Shown here: positions 32,355-41,233 of the stretch, in pieces
Layout: each line of letters starts with the position of its first letter
Position numbering within the stretch: the first letter of the stretch is position 1
Assembly (NCBI GenBank): GCA_902580225.1
Contig: CACHJU010000015.1
Location: forward strand, 1 to 49,500
DNA from: an uncultured Verrucomicrobiota bacterium
Lineage (GTDB): Bacteria > Verrucomicrobiota > Verrucomicrobiia > Opitutales > Seribacteraceae
Reading direction: 5' to 3'
Length of the DNA stretch: 49,500 nt
Notes under the pieces: generated by a model
Database searches by the model: none
Told to the model about the DNA's origin: nothing
Seen by the model: the letters and a program-made list of their open reading frames with translations, nothing else
Made by a program: the position numbers and the translations under genes

Positions 32355-33824
32355 TTACGCAATCACCTGGTGAATTGGGTCGGCACCTTCCACACCCACC
32401 AGGCTTTTATCGAGCCCGCCATGGAAATACGAGAGGTTATTGGGATCCAAACCCAACTGATTTAAAATCGTTGCATGCAACCTACGGACATGAAAGCGGT
32501 CTGTTACCGCTTGACTGCCGAGTTCATCGGTTTCTCCCACACTTACGCCCCCCTTAATACCACCGCCAGCCATCCACATGGTGAATCCCCAGGAGTTGTG
32601 ATCTCTGCCTGTGCCACTTGCATACTCAGCAGTAGGTTGTCGGCCAAACTCTCCGCCCCAAACTACGAGGGTTTCGTCAAGCAGTCCTCTCTGTTTTAAG
32701 TCCTTGAGTAACCCGGCAATCGGTTTGTCCGTATTTCCTGCATGATAGGAATGGTTTTTGACCAAATCACCATGAGCATCCCAATTATTATCGTTATGGT
32801 GTCCACCAGAATAAATTTGAATGAATCTTACTCCTCGTTCGACTAGCCTTCTTGCGAGTAGGCATTTTCTGCCGAAGTCCTCGGTGTTAGTTCCATCCAT
32901 ACCATATAAGTCTTTAATATAACCGGGTTCTCTATCCACATCCACAGCCTCAGGTGCAGATGCTTGCATCTTGTAGGCCAGTTCATAGGAGGCTACTCGT
33001 GCAGCCAAGTTTGTGTTATCATATCGCTCAGTTAAATGACCCTCATTCATCGTTCGCAAATGGTCAAGCATGGTACGCTGTTGCGAGCGGGGTATTCCAT
33101 GTGAGTTCTCTAGGTCAAGAATAGGGGAGCCTTGTGAGCGAAGTACGGTTCCTTGATAGCTTGCTGGCATGTATCCACTGGACCAGTTTTTGGCTCCACT
33201 TATCGGTCCTCCCGTCTTGTCGAGCATAACCACATAGCCTGGCAGGTTTTCATTTACGCTGCCCAGTCCGTAATTTACCCAGGAACCTAAAGACGGATGT
33301 CCGGAAAGAAGATTTCCAGCATTCATCATCAGCATCGCGGAGCCGTGAATGGGGGACTCTGCTTTCATGGAGTGTAAAAAAGCAATATCGTCTACGCAGG
33401 AACCGACATGTGGGAAAAGATCGGATACATATTTACCGCAGTCTCCATATGGTTTGAATTTCCATTTTGGACCAACCACCCGGCTTTCATTTCTTTTTCC
33501 TCCCCTTCCAAAGGTTTTAACTTGGATGGTTTTTCCATCCAAAGGATAGAGGTTGGGTTTGTAATCAAAGGTGTCCACCTGGCTCGGCCCTCCGTACATG
33601 AACAGGAAAATAACCGACTTTGCTTTTCCAGGAAAAGCGGAGTTTTTCGGAGCGAGGGGATTCACATAGGATGATGCACTAGTCGCCATTGCCTTGTTCG
33701 CAAAGAATCCGTCCTGAGCAAGCATCCCGGTAAGTCCAAGCGAAGCAAATCCTCCTCCTATATCCTTTAAGAATTCTCTACGGTGTGTACGGTTACAAAA
33801 TGTGTTTTCTGGTTTTTCGTTCAT
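32355..33824 (-). CDS. DUF1501 protein, Tat-exported
   Basis: A 489-residue protein of the DUF1501 family (alkaline-phosphatase/sulfatase-like fold). The N-terminus has the twin-arginine motif RREFLK (15-20) and a hydrophobic stretch, so it is exported folded. Family signatures include FLFMYGGPSQVDTFDYKP, MHSMKAESPIHG-like (LHSMKAESPIHGSAML) and WGGEFGRQP near the end. Its gene is almost always next to a DUF1549/DUF1553 partner, as here (2 bp gap). The pair is typical of Planctomycetes and Verrucomicrobia and associated with breakdown of complex glycans; the reaction is unproven. Confidence 0.93.
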   Translation of the reverse strand: MNEKPENTFCNRTHRREFLKDIGGGFASLGLTGMLAQDGFFANKAMATSASSYVNPLAPKNSAFPGKAKSVIFLFMYGGPSQVDTFDYKPNLYPLDGKTIQVKTFGRGGKRNESRVVGPKWKFKPYGDCGKYVSDLFPHVGSCVDDIAFLHSMKAESPIHGSAMLMMNAGNLLSGHPSLGSWVNYGLGSVNENLPGYVVMLDKTGGPISGAKNWSSGYMPASYQGTVLRSQGSPILDLENSHGIPRSQQRTMLDHLRTMNEGHLTERYDNTNLAARVASYELAYKMQASAPEAVDVDREPGYIKDLYGMDGTNTEDFGRKCLLARRLVERGVRFIQIYSGGHHNDNNWDAHGDLVKNHSYHAGNTDKPIAGLLKDLKQRGLLDETLVVWGGEFGRQPTAEYASGTGRDHNSWGFTMWMAGGGIKGGVSVGETDELGSQAVTDRFHVRRLHATILNQLGLDPNNLSYFHGGLDKSLVGVEGADPIHQVIA

Positions 33825-33826
33825 AG

Positions 33827-36817
33827 TTAATCGAGGTAAACAAATTCATTCAGGTTTAAAGCCAACAGGGCGAAGCGATCAAGTGCTTCCTCTTCCGAAA
33901 GACTAAATTTATTCTTCATGTTTTTCATCATCTCCACACCGGCATTAATTTCATGCATTTGCGGATTCCGGGAGAAAACAAGTTTAAGAGCTCGTTCAAC
34001 CTGCTTGTTCGGTTCTTTTCCTGCCTCTGTTCGAAGGCGATTTGCAAAGGATTTGGCAGAGTCATTCATAAATTTACCGTTCAACATATTAAGAGCCTGT
34101 GTGGGAACCGTGGTGTTAAACCGGACCGGACAGGTAGAGTCGGTATCTGCCATATCATGATTGATGAGCAGAGGCATTTGCATAGAGCGCATTACTTTGA
34201 CATATACACTCCTACGATTGGCTTCTTCGGGAGTACACTTACCCCAGCCTTTCCCTTTCACCGAAGAACCTGCTAGAACAATGTCGGGTACCGGAGGTGT
34301 CACACTTTTACCTCCCATTTCCAGGTTTATGGTACCGCATGCGTTTAAGACGGAGTCTCTCACTTCCTCCGAGGTTAATCTTCTCATGTCATAGCGCCAA
34401 AACGATTGGTTTAATGGATCCTGTGCGAGGGCAAAGTCATTGGGCATGGAAGATCTTTTAAAGGCATCGGAATTCATGATTAACCTATGCATTCTCTTTA
34501 TATCCCACCCGGATTCCATGAATTGAATAGCCAACCAGTCGAGTAAATTTGAGTGGGTAGGCGGGGTGCCTTGGAATCCAAAATCGCTTGAACTTTCAAC
34601 AATACCCCGTCCAAAATGATATTGCCAAATTCGGTTCACCATCACTCGGGCAGAAATCGGGTTATCTTTAGATCCAATCCACTTGGCCAAGGCGGTTCTT
34701 CTCCCGGATGATTTTGCAAGTTTTTGAATCACTGGTTCCGGTGGGCTTAGCACTGCGGGGAACGCTGGGAAAACTTCCTCCCCTTCTAAGGCAGGGTTTC
34801 CGCGACGAAGGATTTTGGTCACCTGTTCGCCCTTCTCCGAGACCGAGAGTGCTTTGTAATAATCAGATTTAGGCTTTGTCGGTAAATGCCTCCCAAGTTC
34901 CCGAATCCTGTTTTTGTATTGCTTGTAGAGGTCTTCTCCCATCAATCTGTTGGCGTGATTGCGAATTAGTTTGGCATGATCGACTGCTTCTTCAAAACAT
35001 ACGAGACCAAGGTCGATAAATTGTCCGCCAACAGTGTTTCTGCAGTGCACTGCCATCACATTTTTACCGGTTTGAAGCACATCGGCACTTGCTTGGGTAA
35101 TATCATGCGTCTCATACTTGGAAACAAGACCTGTATTTTGAAAAACGAGTTTACCGTTTAGATATACCTCCACATCTTCATCGTGTCTGAGGGTCACCCG
35201 CAAGGTTTTAGGGATGGTTGCTAACCGGAAAGTGGTTCGCAACCAGATGTCGGATGTTACCCATTTAGTACCAACTTTTTCCTTCGGACTGACTTTTCCA
35301 AAACCTCCCATCCCAGTATTCCAATCTTTGTCATTATATCCAACCTCAATCCATTCTTGTGCGGGCTTTCTCTCAGTATAATGCCATTGGCTCCCATTGC
35401 CCATTGCGTCTTCAATAAGAATAATTGGTTTGTCTCGGACTTTTTCTGACTTAGCAATGGAAAGATCATTATCGTATTTGGCGAGAAATTTTTCTTCAAA
35501 ATCAAAGATATGTCTTTGCAAATGATTTCTTAGCCTATTCCATACCTCGATTTCATTTTGGTAAGTGATATTCCCAATTGAATCTTTAACCTCAACTAAA
35601 TTTTCTTCGCGCTTTCCATGCGGAGTGATGTTGGCGAAGAAGGACAACATGGAATAATAGTCTTTAGTTGGTATAGGATCAATTTTATGATCGTGGCACC
35701 TTGCACAGCCTACGGTCATCCCGAGAAAGACTTCGGTGGTGGTGCGAACAATATCGTCCAGATAATCATACCGGGCGAGTACACGGTCGGCGGGCTCATC
35801 ATCCCAAATTCCCAGCCTGTGAAAACCAGTGGCGGTAATTGCCGCGGCACTTGGGTTTTCGATTTCATCTCCGGCAAGTTGCTCCAGAATAAACTGGTCA
35901 TAGGGTTTATTCTGGTTAAACGAATTAATTACATAATCCCGGTAGCGCCAGGCCTGCGGCTTGTCTCCATCCCTCTCATAACCATTGGTCTCAGCATAAC
36001 GGACTAAGTCAAGCCAATGCCTGCCCCATTTTTCCCCGTAATGAGAGGAGGAGAGTAGTTGATCGATTAGTTGGTCAAATTTCATCGGATCTTGATTGGA
36101 AACATAAGCATCCACTTCTTTCGGAGTGGGGGGAAGTCCGATCAAATCGTAATATATCCTCCTGATCAAGGTATGGTCCTCAGCCTGTGGATTGACAGGC
36201 AGGTTTTGTTCGGCAAGCCGGGCATAAATAAAACGATCGATCGGGTTGGCATGGTCGGGTAAATCCGGAATAATTGGGGGTGTGGGTTTCTTGTATGCCC
36301 AATGAGATTTTGTTAGTTCATTAACCTTGGTGGTACCCGCATGGCTGTGGGCATTTTTAGGTTCAATCTCATCATCCTCGGGGAAGGGGAGCCCCATTTC
36401 AATCCACTTTTCAAGTGCATCAATTTTTTTCTGTGAAAGTTTTCCGATCGGGGGCATTTGATGGTCCTCATCCTTGTAGGAAACCATTTCCATTAGCAGG
36501 CTTGAAGCAGGATTTTCCAAGTCCACTGCGGGTCCAACTTCTCCCCCTTTGAGTACACCTTCTCTTGTGGTTAGAACCAGTCCCGCTCTGATTTTGTCAG
36601 CACCATGGCATTTCCAGCAGTTTTCTTTAAGGAGGGGTTTTATTTCACTTTTCCAAAAAGAAAGATCGTTATTAGCAAAAGTGAAAAAAGGCGTAAAGAA
36701 AAAGATCCACACGATAAACAATGAGAATTTAGGTGAGTTTTGGTATAGATTTGGCAGTCTCACTATTAAAAAATATATTTCTTTTTGTTTATCGGGCAAC
36801 TCCCACTTACGCCACAT
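33827..36817 (-). CDS. Planctomycete-type cytochrome c / DUF1549 / DUF1553 protein
   Basis: A 996-residue exported protein. A long N-terminal region with a hydrophobic helix (about 30-48) leads to a cytochrome-like domain (about 50-150) with heme site CWKCH (67-71) and possible axial Met121 (MPP). DUF1549 follows (DRFIYARLAEQNLPVNPQAE near 190; second CxxCH in CARCHDHK). A jelly-roll-like domain with VYLNGKLVF is inserted before DUF1553 (from about RTALAKWIGSKDNPIS). It is cotranscribed with DUF1501 and overlaps the IclR gene by 11 nt. A downstream GTG start is also possible. Confidence 0.92.
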   Translation of the reverse strand: MWRKWELPDKQKEIYFLIVRLPNLYQNSPKFSLFIVWIFFFTPFFTFANNDLSFWKSEIKPLLKENCWKCHGADKIRAGLVLTTREGVLKGGEVGPAVDLENPASSLLMEMVSYKDEDHQMPPIGKLSQKKIDALEKWIEMGLPFPEDDEIEPKNAHSHAGTTKVNELTKSHWAYKKPTPPIIPDLPDHANPIDRFIYARLAEQNLPVNPQAEDHTLIRRIYYDLIGLPPTPKEVDAYVSNQDPMKFDQLIDQLLSSSHYGEKWGRHWLDLVRYAETNGYERDGDKPQAWRYRDYVINSFNQNKPYDQFILEQLAGDEIENPSAAAITATGFHRLGIWDDEPADRVLARYDYLDDIVRTTTEVFLGMTVGCARCHDHKIDPIPTKDYYSMLSFFANITPHGKREENLVEVKDSIGNITYQNEIEVWNRLRNHLQRHIFDFEEKFLAKYDNDLSIAKSEKVRDKPIILIEDAMGNGSQWHYTERKPAQEWIEVGYNDKDWNTGMGGFGKVSPKEKVGTKWVTSDIWLRTTFRLATIPKTLRVTLRHDEDVEVYLNGKLVFQNTGLVSKYETHDITQASADVLQTGKNVMAVHCRNTVGGQFIDLGLVCFEEAVDHAKLIRNHANRLMGEDLYKQYKNRIRELGRHLPTKPKSDYYKALSVSEKGEQVTKILRRGNPALEGEEVFPAFPAVLSPPEPVIQKLAKSSGRRTALAKWIGSKDNPISARVMVNRIWQYHFGRGIVESSSDFGFQGTPPTHSNLLDWLAIQFMESGWDIKRMHRLIMNSDAFKRSSMPNDFALAQDPLNQSFWRYDMRRLTSEEVRDSVLNACGTINLEMGGKSVTPPVPDIVLAGSSVKGKGWGKCTPEEANRRSVYVKVMRSMQMPLLINHDMADTDSTCPVRFNTTVPTQALNMLNGKFMNDSAKSFANRLRTEAGKEPNKQVERALKLVFSRNPQMHEINAGVEMMKNMKNKFSLSEEEALDRFALLALNLNEFVYLD

Positions 36818-37598
36818 TCAGAGAAAGATATCCAAGGTCAGTTGAAATTAAATTGGCGGCTTGATGAATCAGATATCCTGTTTTATTAATTTTCTCTTGA
36901 GTCATTCGATTTGTGGGAGCCACCATCCAAATAGCCCCAGCAATTTCATTTTTTCTATTTTTGACTATGGAGCCAATGCAAATCTGCCCATCCATTTCCT
37001 CTTCATTATCCACGGAATAGCCAAGCTTCTTTATTTTTTTACATTCTTCTTCTAATTTTTTCGGACAGGTCAGGGTATTTTTAGTAAACCGAGTAAGTTT
37101 CAGTCCGGATATGATCATACTCCTGTTTTTTTCATTCAATTCGGCCAAATATGCTTTACCGGGTGCTGAAGTATGAAGGGGGAAACGAAGGCCGGGTTTT
37201 ACTTTAAAGCTAAAATTATGGATTCCCTCTATCTGTTCTAAAACAACACCCTCGTTCTTTAGTATTACTCCCGTAAGCATGCTTTCTTTGGTATTGTTTC
37301 TTAACTCATACAAATGCGGCAGAGTCGCTTCTATAAAGGAAGGGTCTCCTGAAATTGGTGTAGCAAGCTTTAATAATTTTTCCGACAGGACATACCCGGG
37401 TTTGCCCTTGCTTTTCTTAACATATTTTCTGCGCTCAAGCGTGGCCATAATTCGATATACACTGTTAACCGGGAGTTTGAGGATTGCAGCGACTTCATTT
37501 ACTGAAAGTCCAAGAGCGTTTTCGTTGAGCAATTCTATGATTGAAAGTGCACGGTCTAATCCGGGAACATTGTACTTTTGATCTGAAGATATGGTCAT
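36807..37598 (-). CDS. IclR-family transcriptional regulator
   Basis: A 263-residue regulator: N-terminal winged helix-turn-helix (about 10-70; LSVNEVAAILKLPVNSVYRI) and C-terminal IclR effector-binding domain (about 85-255), with conserved SAPGKAYLAEL and a Cys in the late IGS-region (QICIGSIV). IclR proteins control use of sugars, uronates or aromatics in response to a small metabolite. It is the first gene of the unit and overlaps the DUF1549/1553 start by 11 nt, so it probably controls those genes and itself. The upstream gap (37599-37734) is AT-rich with no clear operator. Confidence 0.9.
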   Translation of the reverse strand: MTISSDQKYNVPGLDRALSIIELLNENALGLSVNEVAAILKLPVNSVYRIMATLERRKYVKKSKGKPGYVLSEKLLKLATPISGDPSFIEATLPHLYELRNNTKESMLTGVILKNEGVVLEQIEGIHNFSFKVKPGLRFPLHTSAPGKAYLAELNEKNRSMIISGLKLTRFTKNTLTCPKKLEEECKKIKKLGYSVDNEEEMDGQICIGSIVKNRKNEIAGAIWMVAPTNRMTQEKINKTGYLIHQAANLISTDLGYLSLNVA

Positions 37599-37734
37599 AG
37601 GTTGACATATAAACTACAATCTAAATATCAAAAAGAAAAAAATTTAGGACATCCATTTTATATAATATACCTTTCAGACAAAATTATTTTCTTATTAAAC
37701 AATCCATTGTCTTCTTCGGATTTATTAAATTTTT

Positions 37735-38745
37735 TTATTTGATAAACTTGCGTGCCGCCAGATTATTTAACCTGTGGGCTATATCAATGATTCCGTCGGT
37801 CACGGTTTTGTTGTAGGTCCTACCGTCGGTAGTGTTCACACCGTGACCTTTAACTGCCTTACGCAAGGGTGCGAGTGCCGGATCTTGGTGATGGAAGAGC
37901 TCCACAAAAACATGCTTTAGTTTACCTGTAGGTGCATAAGCTGCGAGGAGGGCTCCAATCCAGCCGTCGTCGGTGGTCAGGCATCCCCGGGTAGTTTTGG
38001 CGGAAGCGTGAAAAATCCCTAGAGCATCGGATTTGGCCAACTCCTTGATTACCTTTTCATTTTCTAAAACCGTTAGGTCCGAGTCTCCACAATGGGCTGC
38101 ATCGATCATCACCTTAAAGAATTTTTTCTTAATATTCTTATTGATTCCCATGACCACTTTGGCAGCCTTGGCGGCATTTGTGAAATTCTGAAATTCCACA
38201 CCGCGTAAAAATTCGAGATGCCAGGCCAATACTGAACTTTTTTCAAGCCCAGATTCCTTGTAGCACCGGGCATGCAGTTTTATAAGTTGTTTGACCGCAT
38301 TATCAAATGCTTTACCCTTGAGTTTTTTACCTGCAAGCCATTCCTCAAAGGAAGTGGAGGAAACATGTTTAACCTTATACTTTTTGGCAATGTCCAGGCC
38401 AGAGTTGAGCATTTCCACGACCGCATCCTCATCTTTAGGATTAAGCGGGTTGGCTCCACCTACCATCATGATCAGGTGAACCTGAAGTTTTAATGCCCTC
38501 AAGCCCTTAAACATATCATCGAGGTCCTGAGCGTCGGTTCCTGGAAAAAGAGTTACCTGTACATTGTTTAGTTTTACCGGTGATGTGCGGCAGAGCAGGC
38601 GCATACCGGATACAATTTTTAAATCGCCCGAGTAGGTACGCGGAAGCTTTCCGGATTCATCCGGTGCTAGGGCACCGACAAACATTAAGTGAGTAGGCAC
38701 GACACCGATTTCAACTTTGGATTTATTTTTAATTTGTATGGCCAT
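37735..38745 (-). CDS. Unassigned protein, probably a TIM-barrel sugar isomerase-like enzyme
   Basis: A 336-residue cytoplasmic protein that I do not recognise by name. The pattern of alternating strands and helices, with candidate metal ligands in AWHLEFLRG, MIDAAHCGDSD, GIFHASAKTTRG and VFVELFHHQDPAL, fits a xylose-isomerase-like TIM barrel. The Gly/Asp/His-rich SAKTTRGCLTTDDG stretch is distinctive and could be an active-site loop. It is transcribed toward the IclR gene, 136 bp away, and may be part of the pathway that gene regulates. No signal peptide is present. Confidence 0.6.
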   Translation of the reverse strand: MAIQIKNKSKVEIGVVPTHLMFVGALAPDESGKLPRTYSGDLKIVSGMRLLCRTSPVKLNNVQVTLFPGTDAQDLDDMFKGLRALKLQVHLIMMVGGANPLNPKDEDAVVEMLNSGLDIAKKYKVKHVSSTSFEEWLAGKKLKGKAFDNAVKQLIKLHARCYKESGLEKSSVLAWHLEFLRGVEFQNFTNAAKAAKVVMGINKNIKKKFFKVMIDAAHCGDSDLTVLENEKVIKELAKSDALGIFHASAKTTRGCLTTDDGWIGALLAAYAPTGKLKHVFVELFHHQDPALAPLRKAVKGHGVNTTDGRTYNKTVTDGIIDIAHRLNNLAARKFIK

Positions 38746-38787
38746 GATAAAACAGGGGAGAAGGGTTGAATAACAGAGAATGATTCA

Positions 38788-38816
38788 TTAATACTTTCAC
38801 TGGATAATCAAGTAAA
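38788..38816 (-). promoter_or_regulatory. Candidate promoter of the TIM-barrel-like gene
   Basis: On the minus strand a -35 TTTACT (38811-38816) and a -10 TATTAA (38788-38793) are 17 bp apart and lie 43-71 bp before the ATG at 38745. Both are moderate matches to the housekeeping consensus. No ribosome-binding site is visible at the gene start. Confidence 0.4.
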
Positions 38817-38926
38817 ATGAGTGATTATGCCTGAATAAGGTACTCATAAAGAGTTTTTTCCATTCGCAAAAATGAATAGGTCTGGAGGAAAAAGAAGGAG
38901 TGTATCTCTAGACAAAAGAAAAAACA

Positions 38927-39106
38927 ATGCAAGTAATAATTTTCTGCATGTGTGAAAGCCCCCCATTTAGACATTTAATTGCCGCTGCCCTTGGTGGATT
39001 GATGGTATTATTTTGGTCCAGTCATTCCGGCGAGCAGATAAATAATAAAAAAATTTTCTACCCCCTAGGAAGAGGTTGCGAAAAAGGAGGAAAATCTTCA
39101 ATGTAA
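38927..39106 (+). CDS. Possible small ORF in the leader of the membrane-protein gene
   Basis: A 59-codon open frame, MQVIIFCMCESPPFRHLIAA followed by a short hydrophobic stretch (GGLMVLFW) and a basic tail. It matches no family I know, and its ATG has no good ribosome-binding site. Its last two codons are ATG TAA, coinciding with the start-stop element described separately. It fills half of the 369-bp gap 38746-39114; the rest of that gap shows only the minus-strand promoter. It may be non-coding. Confidence 0.25.
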   Translation: MQVIIFCMCESPPFRHLIAAALGGLMVLFWSSHSGEQINNKKIFYPLGRGCEKGGKSSM

Positions 39107-39117
39107 ATTATTTTATG
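39084..39117 (+). promoter_or_regulatory. Strong ribosome-binding site in front of an ATG-TAA start-stop
   Basis: AAGGAGG (39084-39090), the best ribosome-binding site seen in the window, is 10 nt before an ATG (39101) that is followed at once by TAA. The likely start of the membrane-protein gene is the next ATG at 39115, 8 nt after that stop and too far from the ribosome-binding site to use it directly. Translation of the gene may therefore depend on reinitiation. Confidence 0.45.
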
Positions 39118-39936
39118 CAACAAAAACTGATATGGTTTCTAAGAATCCTCATCGTGATTCAGTCCTTGGGATATGCGGCCAAGTTGGCCGCTCCTTCAGC
39201 ACTCAATTCCTACCTGCTTGGTTCGATGGGCGGGGCCTTCGTCTTGGCTTTGGATCATTCAGTATGGCTATTTCTCTTATTCGCTTCCGGAGCCCTTTTG
39301 GTGCTTGGTTTTTTTGGCCCCGCTGCGTCGTCGGTTCTGGGGAAAATTGATTTTGCCTTTCTGGGATTGCTCGCTCTTTGGCCCTTTGTTGCATCTATTT
39401 TTTCCTGGCTTAATAATACGGGAGATCCCTTTTATGCGACCGATCCGATCGGTCATGCGGTGCGTTTCGCCGCTCCTCTCGCTCTTGTGTTCCTGACTAT
39501 CAATCCAACTCAAGGTTGCCAAAGGGGAGTCGATTGGCTCCTCCGCCTGTCGGTAGCCGGGGCCTTTATCGGACATGGATTGTGTGCCTGGTGGATCAAG
39601 CCTTCCTTTATCGATCTTATCGTCGGCACATGGGATACCATTCTCGGGCAGGACCTGAGCGCTTCCGTATCCAGGCAAGCTTTTGCAGAAGCTTTGCTTT
39701 CCGTCATTGCTATCCAGGACTTTATCCTTGTCGTTCTGCTGCTTCTTCCACACCGGAAGATTCGGACGGTCGCGATGTGGATGGCCATTTGGGGATTGGT
39801 TACTGCGATGAGCCGGATGACCGCTTACGGGTGGGGTAACTGGCACGATTTAGCCCTTCGGGTTTGCAACGGGGGCATTCCTCTCTTTCTTTGGTATTCT
39901 TGGAAACAACCCACCATCGATCGTACAAACTCATGA
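39115..39936 (+). CDS. Multi-spanning membrane protein (possibly DoxX-like)
   Basis: A 273-residue protein with about seven hydrophobic segments, for example LIWFLRILIVIQSLGYAAKL at the start, LFLLFASGALLVLGFFGPAA and DFILVVLLLLPH. The general pattern resembles DoxX-like quinone-related membrane proteins, but no family motif is certain. The ATG at 39115 is preferred; an upstream TTG at 39076 adds 13 basic residues. Its stop overlaps the next gene as ATGA, so it is coupled to the phosphatase-like gene. The DNA here looks more GC-rich than the first half of the window (by eye). Confidence 0.7.
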   Translation: MQQKLIWFLRILIVIQSLGYAAKLAAPSALNSYLLGSMGGAFVLALDHSVWLFLLFASGALLVLGFFGPAASSVLGKIDFAFLGLLALWPFVASIFSWLNNTGDPFYATDPIGHAVRFAAPLALVFLTINPTQGCQRGVDWLLRLSVAGAFIGHGLCAWWIKPSFIDLIVGTWDTILGQDLSASVSRQAFAEALLSVIAIQDFILVVLLLLPHRKIRTVAMWMAIWGLVTAMSRMTAYGWGNWHDLALRVCNGGIPLFLWYSWKQPTIDRTNS

Positions 39937-41171
39937 AAACAAAAGCACTCGCTCCTCTCGGCCTTCTTATTTTTACCTTTTTTTCCCCAGTGTTTGCTCA
40001 ACCATCTCCATGGTTGGATGAGGAATATCTTGAACAAAGGACTAGTCAATTGACCCCGACCCGTAGTGCAGCCCCATCGCAGTGGCGGGTAATCTGGACT
40101 AAGGAGCCATCCACTCGGGCCACGGTATCCTGGACTACCGGTAAAAAGGGAAGTGAGCATCGTCTTATGTACGGTGTCCGTTCTTCCGATGATCCTAAAC
40201 TTACCGAATCGATCAAGCCCCAGAAAAATGGTGCTTATTCCTCCGCTCGTGGTGAATATTTTCACCACGCCCGCTTATCCGGGCTTTCCCCCTCCACCAC
40301 TTATGACTTTCAGATCGAATCCGATGGTCACCAATCTCCGTTGATGCATTTCACTACGGCACCTGCAGATGACCGAACTTTCCGGGTCTTATTCGGGGGT
40401 GATTCCCGGACTGGTATCGAGGTCCGGGCCCAGGTAAATTTGCTTATAGCGGATTTGTCAGAGAAGGATAATCAGTTGATCGGGTTCGCCCATGGAGGGG
40501 ATTACATTGTAAGTGGGAGAAGTTGGAGTCAGTGGTCTACCTGGTTAAGCCAGCATGAACTGACGGTAGCGAATTCAGGAAAAGTTCTTCCGATTATTCC
40601 CACGCGGGGTAACCACGACGGCGGTCCTTTGTATGACGAAATCTTTGATACGCCGGGAGGGAAGGACAAAAATTATTTTTTTACGAGACTCTCCCCAGAT
40701 GTCGCTCTGGTCACTCTGAACACCGAGATCAGTGCCGGCGGTGAACAGCGTTTCTGGTTGGGTCAAACTCTGGCATCCCTGCGCTCGCAGGTTCGTTGGT
40801 TACTTGCGGAGTATCACCGTCCAGCCTGGCCGGCGGTCAAGAGCCCGGGAGCGGCCAAGAAATTTTGGGTTCCCTTGTTCGAAAAATTCAACCTCGACTT
40901 AGTAGTCGAGTCGGATGGCCATGTGATTAAGCGTACAGTTCCAATCCGCAACGAAAAGAAAGACCCAACGGGTATTGTTTATGTTGGGGAAGGAGGATTA
41001 GGGGTTCCTCAGCGCAAGCCTAAGTCCGACCGGTGGTACCTTCAGCAACCCGGTATGACCGGTGCAGGCCATCATGTGATGCGGGTTGAATTCAGCAAGA
41101 CGAAGATGGACTACGAGGTTATTCTGCTTGATGGCAAACAGGGGGATAATTATGAATTTTCTGTTCGTTAA
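39933..41171 (+). CDS. Purple acid phosphatase-like metallophosphoesterase, exported
   Basis: A 412-residue protein with a signal peptide (cleavage near VFA-QPS). A fibronectin-like N-terminal domain (about 48-142) precedes a calcineurin-like phosphoesterase core. Metal-site motifs are GGDS (Asp157), HGGDY (Asp190, Tyr191), RGNHD (Asn227, His228) and HRPAW (His295). The last motif, normally GHxHxY, reads SDGHVIKR: by alignment the first metal His is Asp328 and His330 is kept. Purple acid phosphatases hydrolyse phosphomonoesters with a Fe-metal pair; the substitution could alter metal or activity. It is coupled by ATGA to the membrane-protein gene. Confidence 0.85.
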   Translation: MKTKALAPLGLLIFTFFSPVFAQPSPWLDEEYLEQRTSQLTPTRSAAPSQWRVIWTKEPSTRATVSWTTGKKGSEHRLMYGVRSSDDPKLTESIKPQKNGAYSSARGEYFHHARLSGLSPSTTYDFQIESDGHQSPLMHFTTAPADDRTFRVLFGGDSRTGIEVRAQVNLLIADLSEKDNQLIGFAHGGDYIVSGRSWSQWSTWLSQHELTVANSGKVLPIIPTRGNHDGGPLYDEIFDTPGGKDKNYFFTRLSPDVALVTLNTEISAGGEQRFWLGQTLASLRSQVRWLLAEYHRPAWPAVKSPGAAKKFWVPLFEKFNLDLVVESDGHVIKRTVPIRNEKKDPTGIVYVGEGGLGVPQRKPKSDRWYLQQPGMTGAGHHVMRVEFSKTKMDYEVILLDGKQGDNYEFSVR

Positions 41172-41233
41172 TTATTAGCATCTGAGCTGATTTAAAATGA
41201 ATAAGCCTGACTCTTTCGAGGATGGATGATTTT

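Noticed and set aside
37599-37640. A TTGACA on the plus strand just upstream of the IclR gene as a promoter
   Set aside because: No matching -10 at the right distance, and it would transcribe into the end of a gene on the opposite strand.
39277-39846. A 189-codon minus-strand frame opposite the membrane-protein gene
   Set aside because: Highly charged, low-complexity translation without motifs; the plus-strand frame has well-formed hydrophobic helices and is coupled to the next gene.
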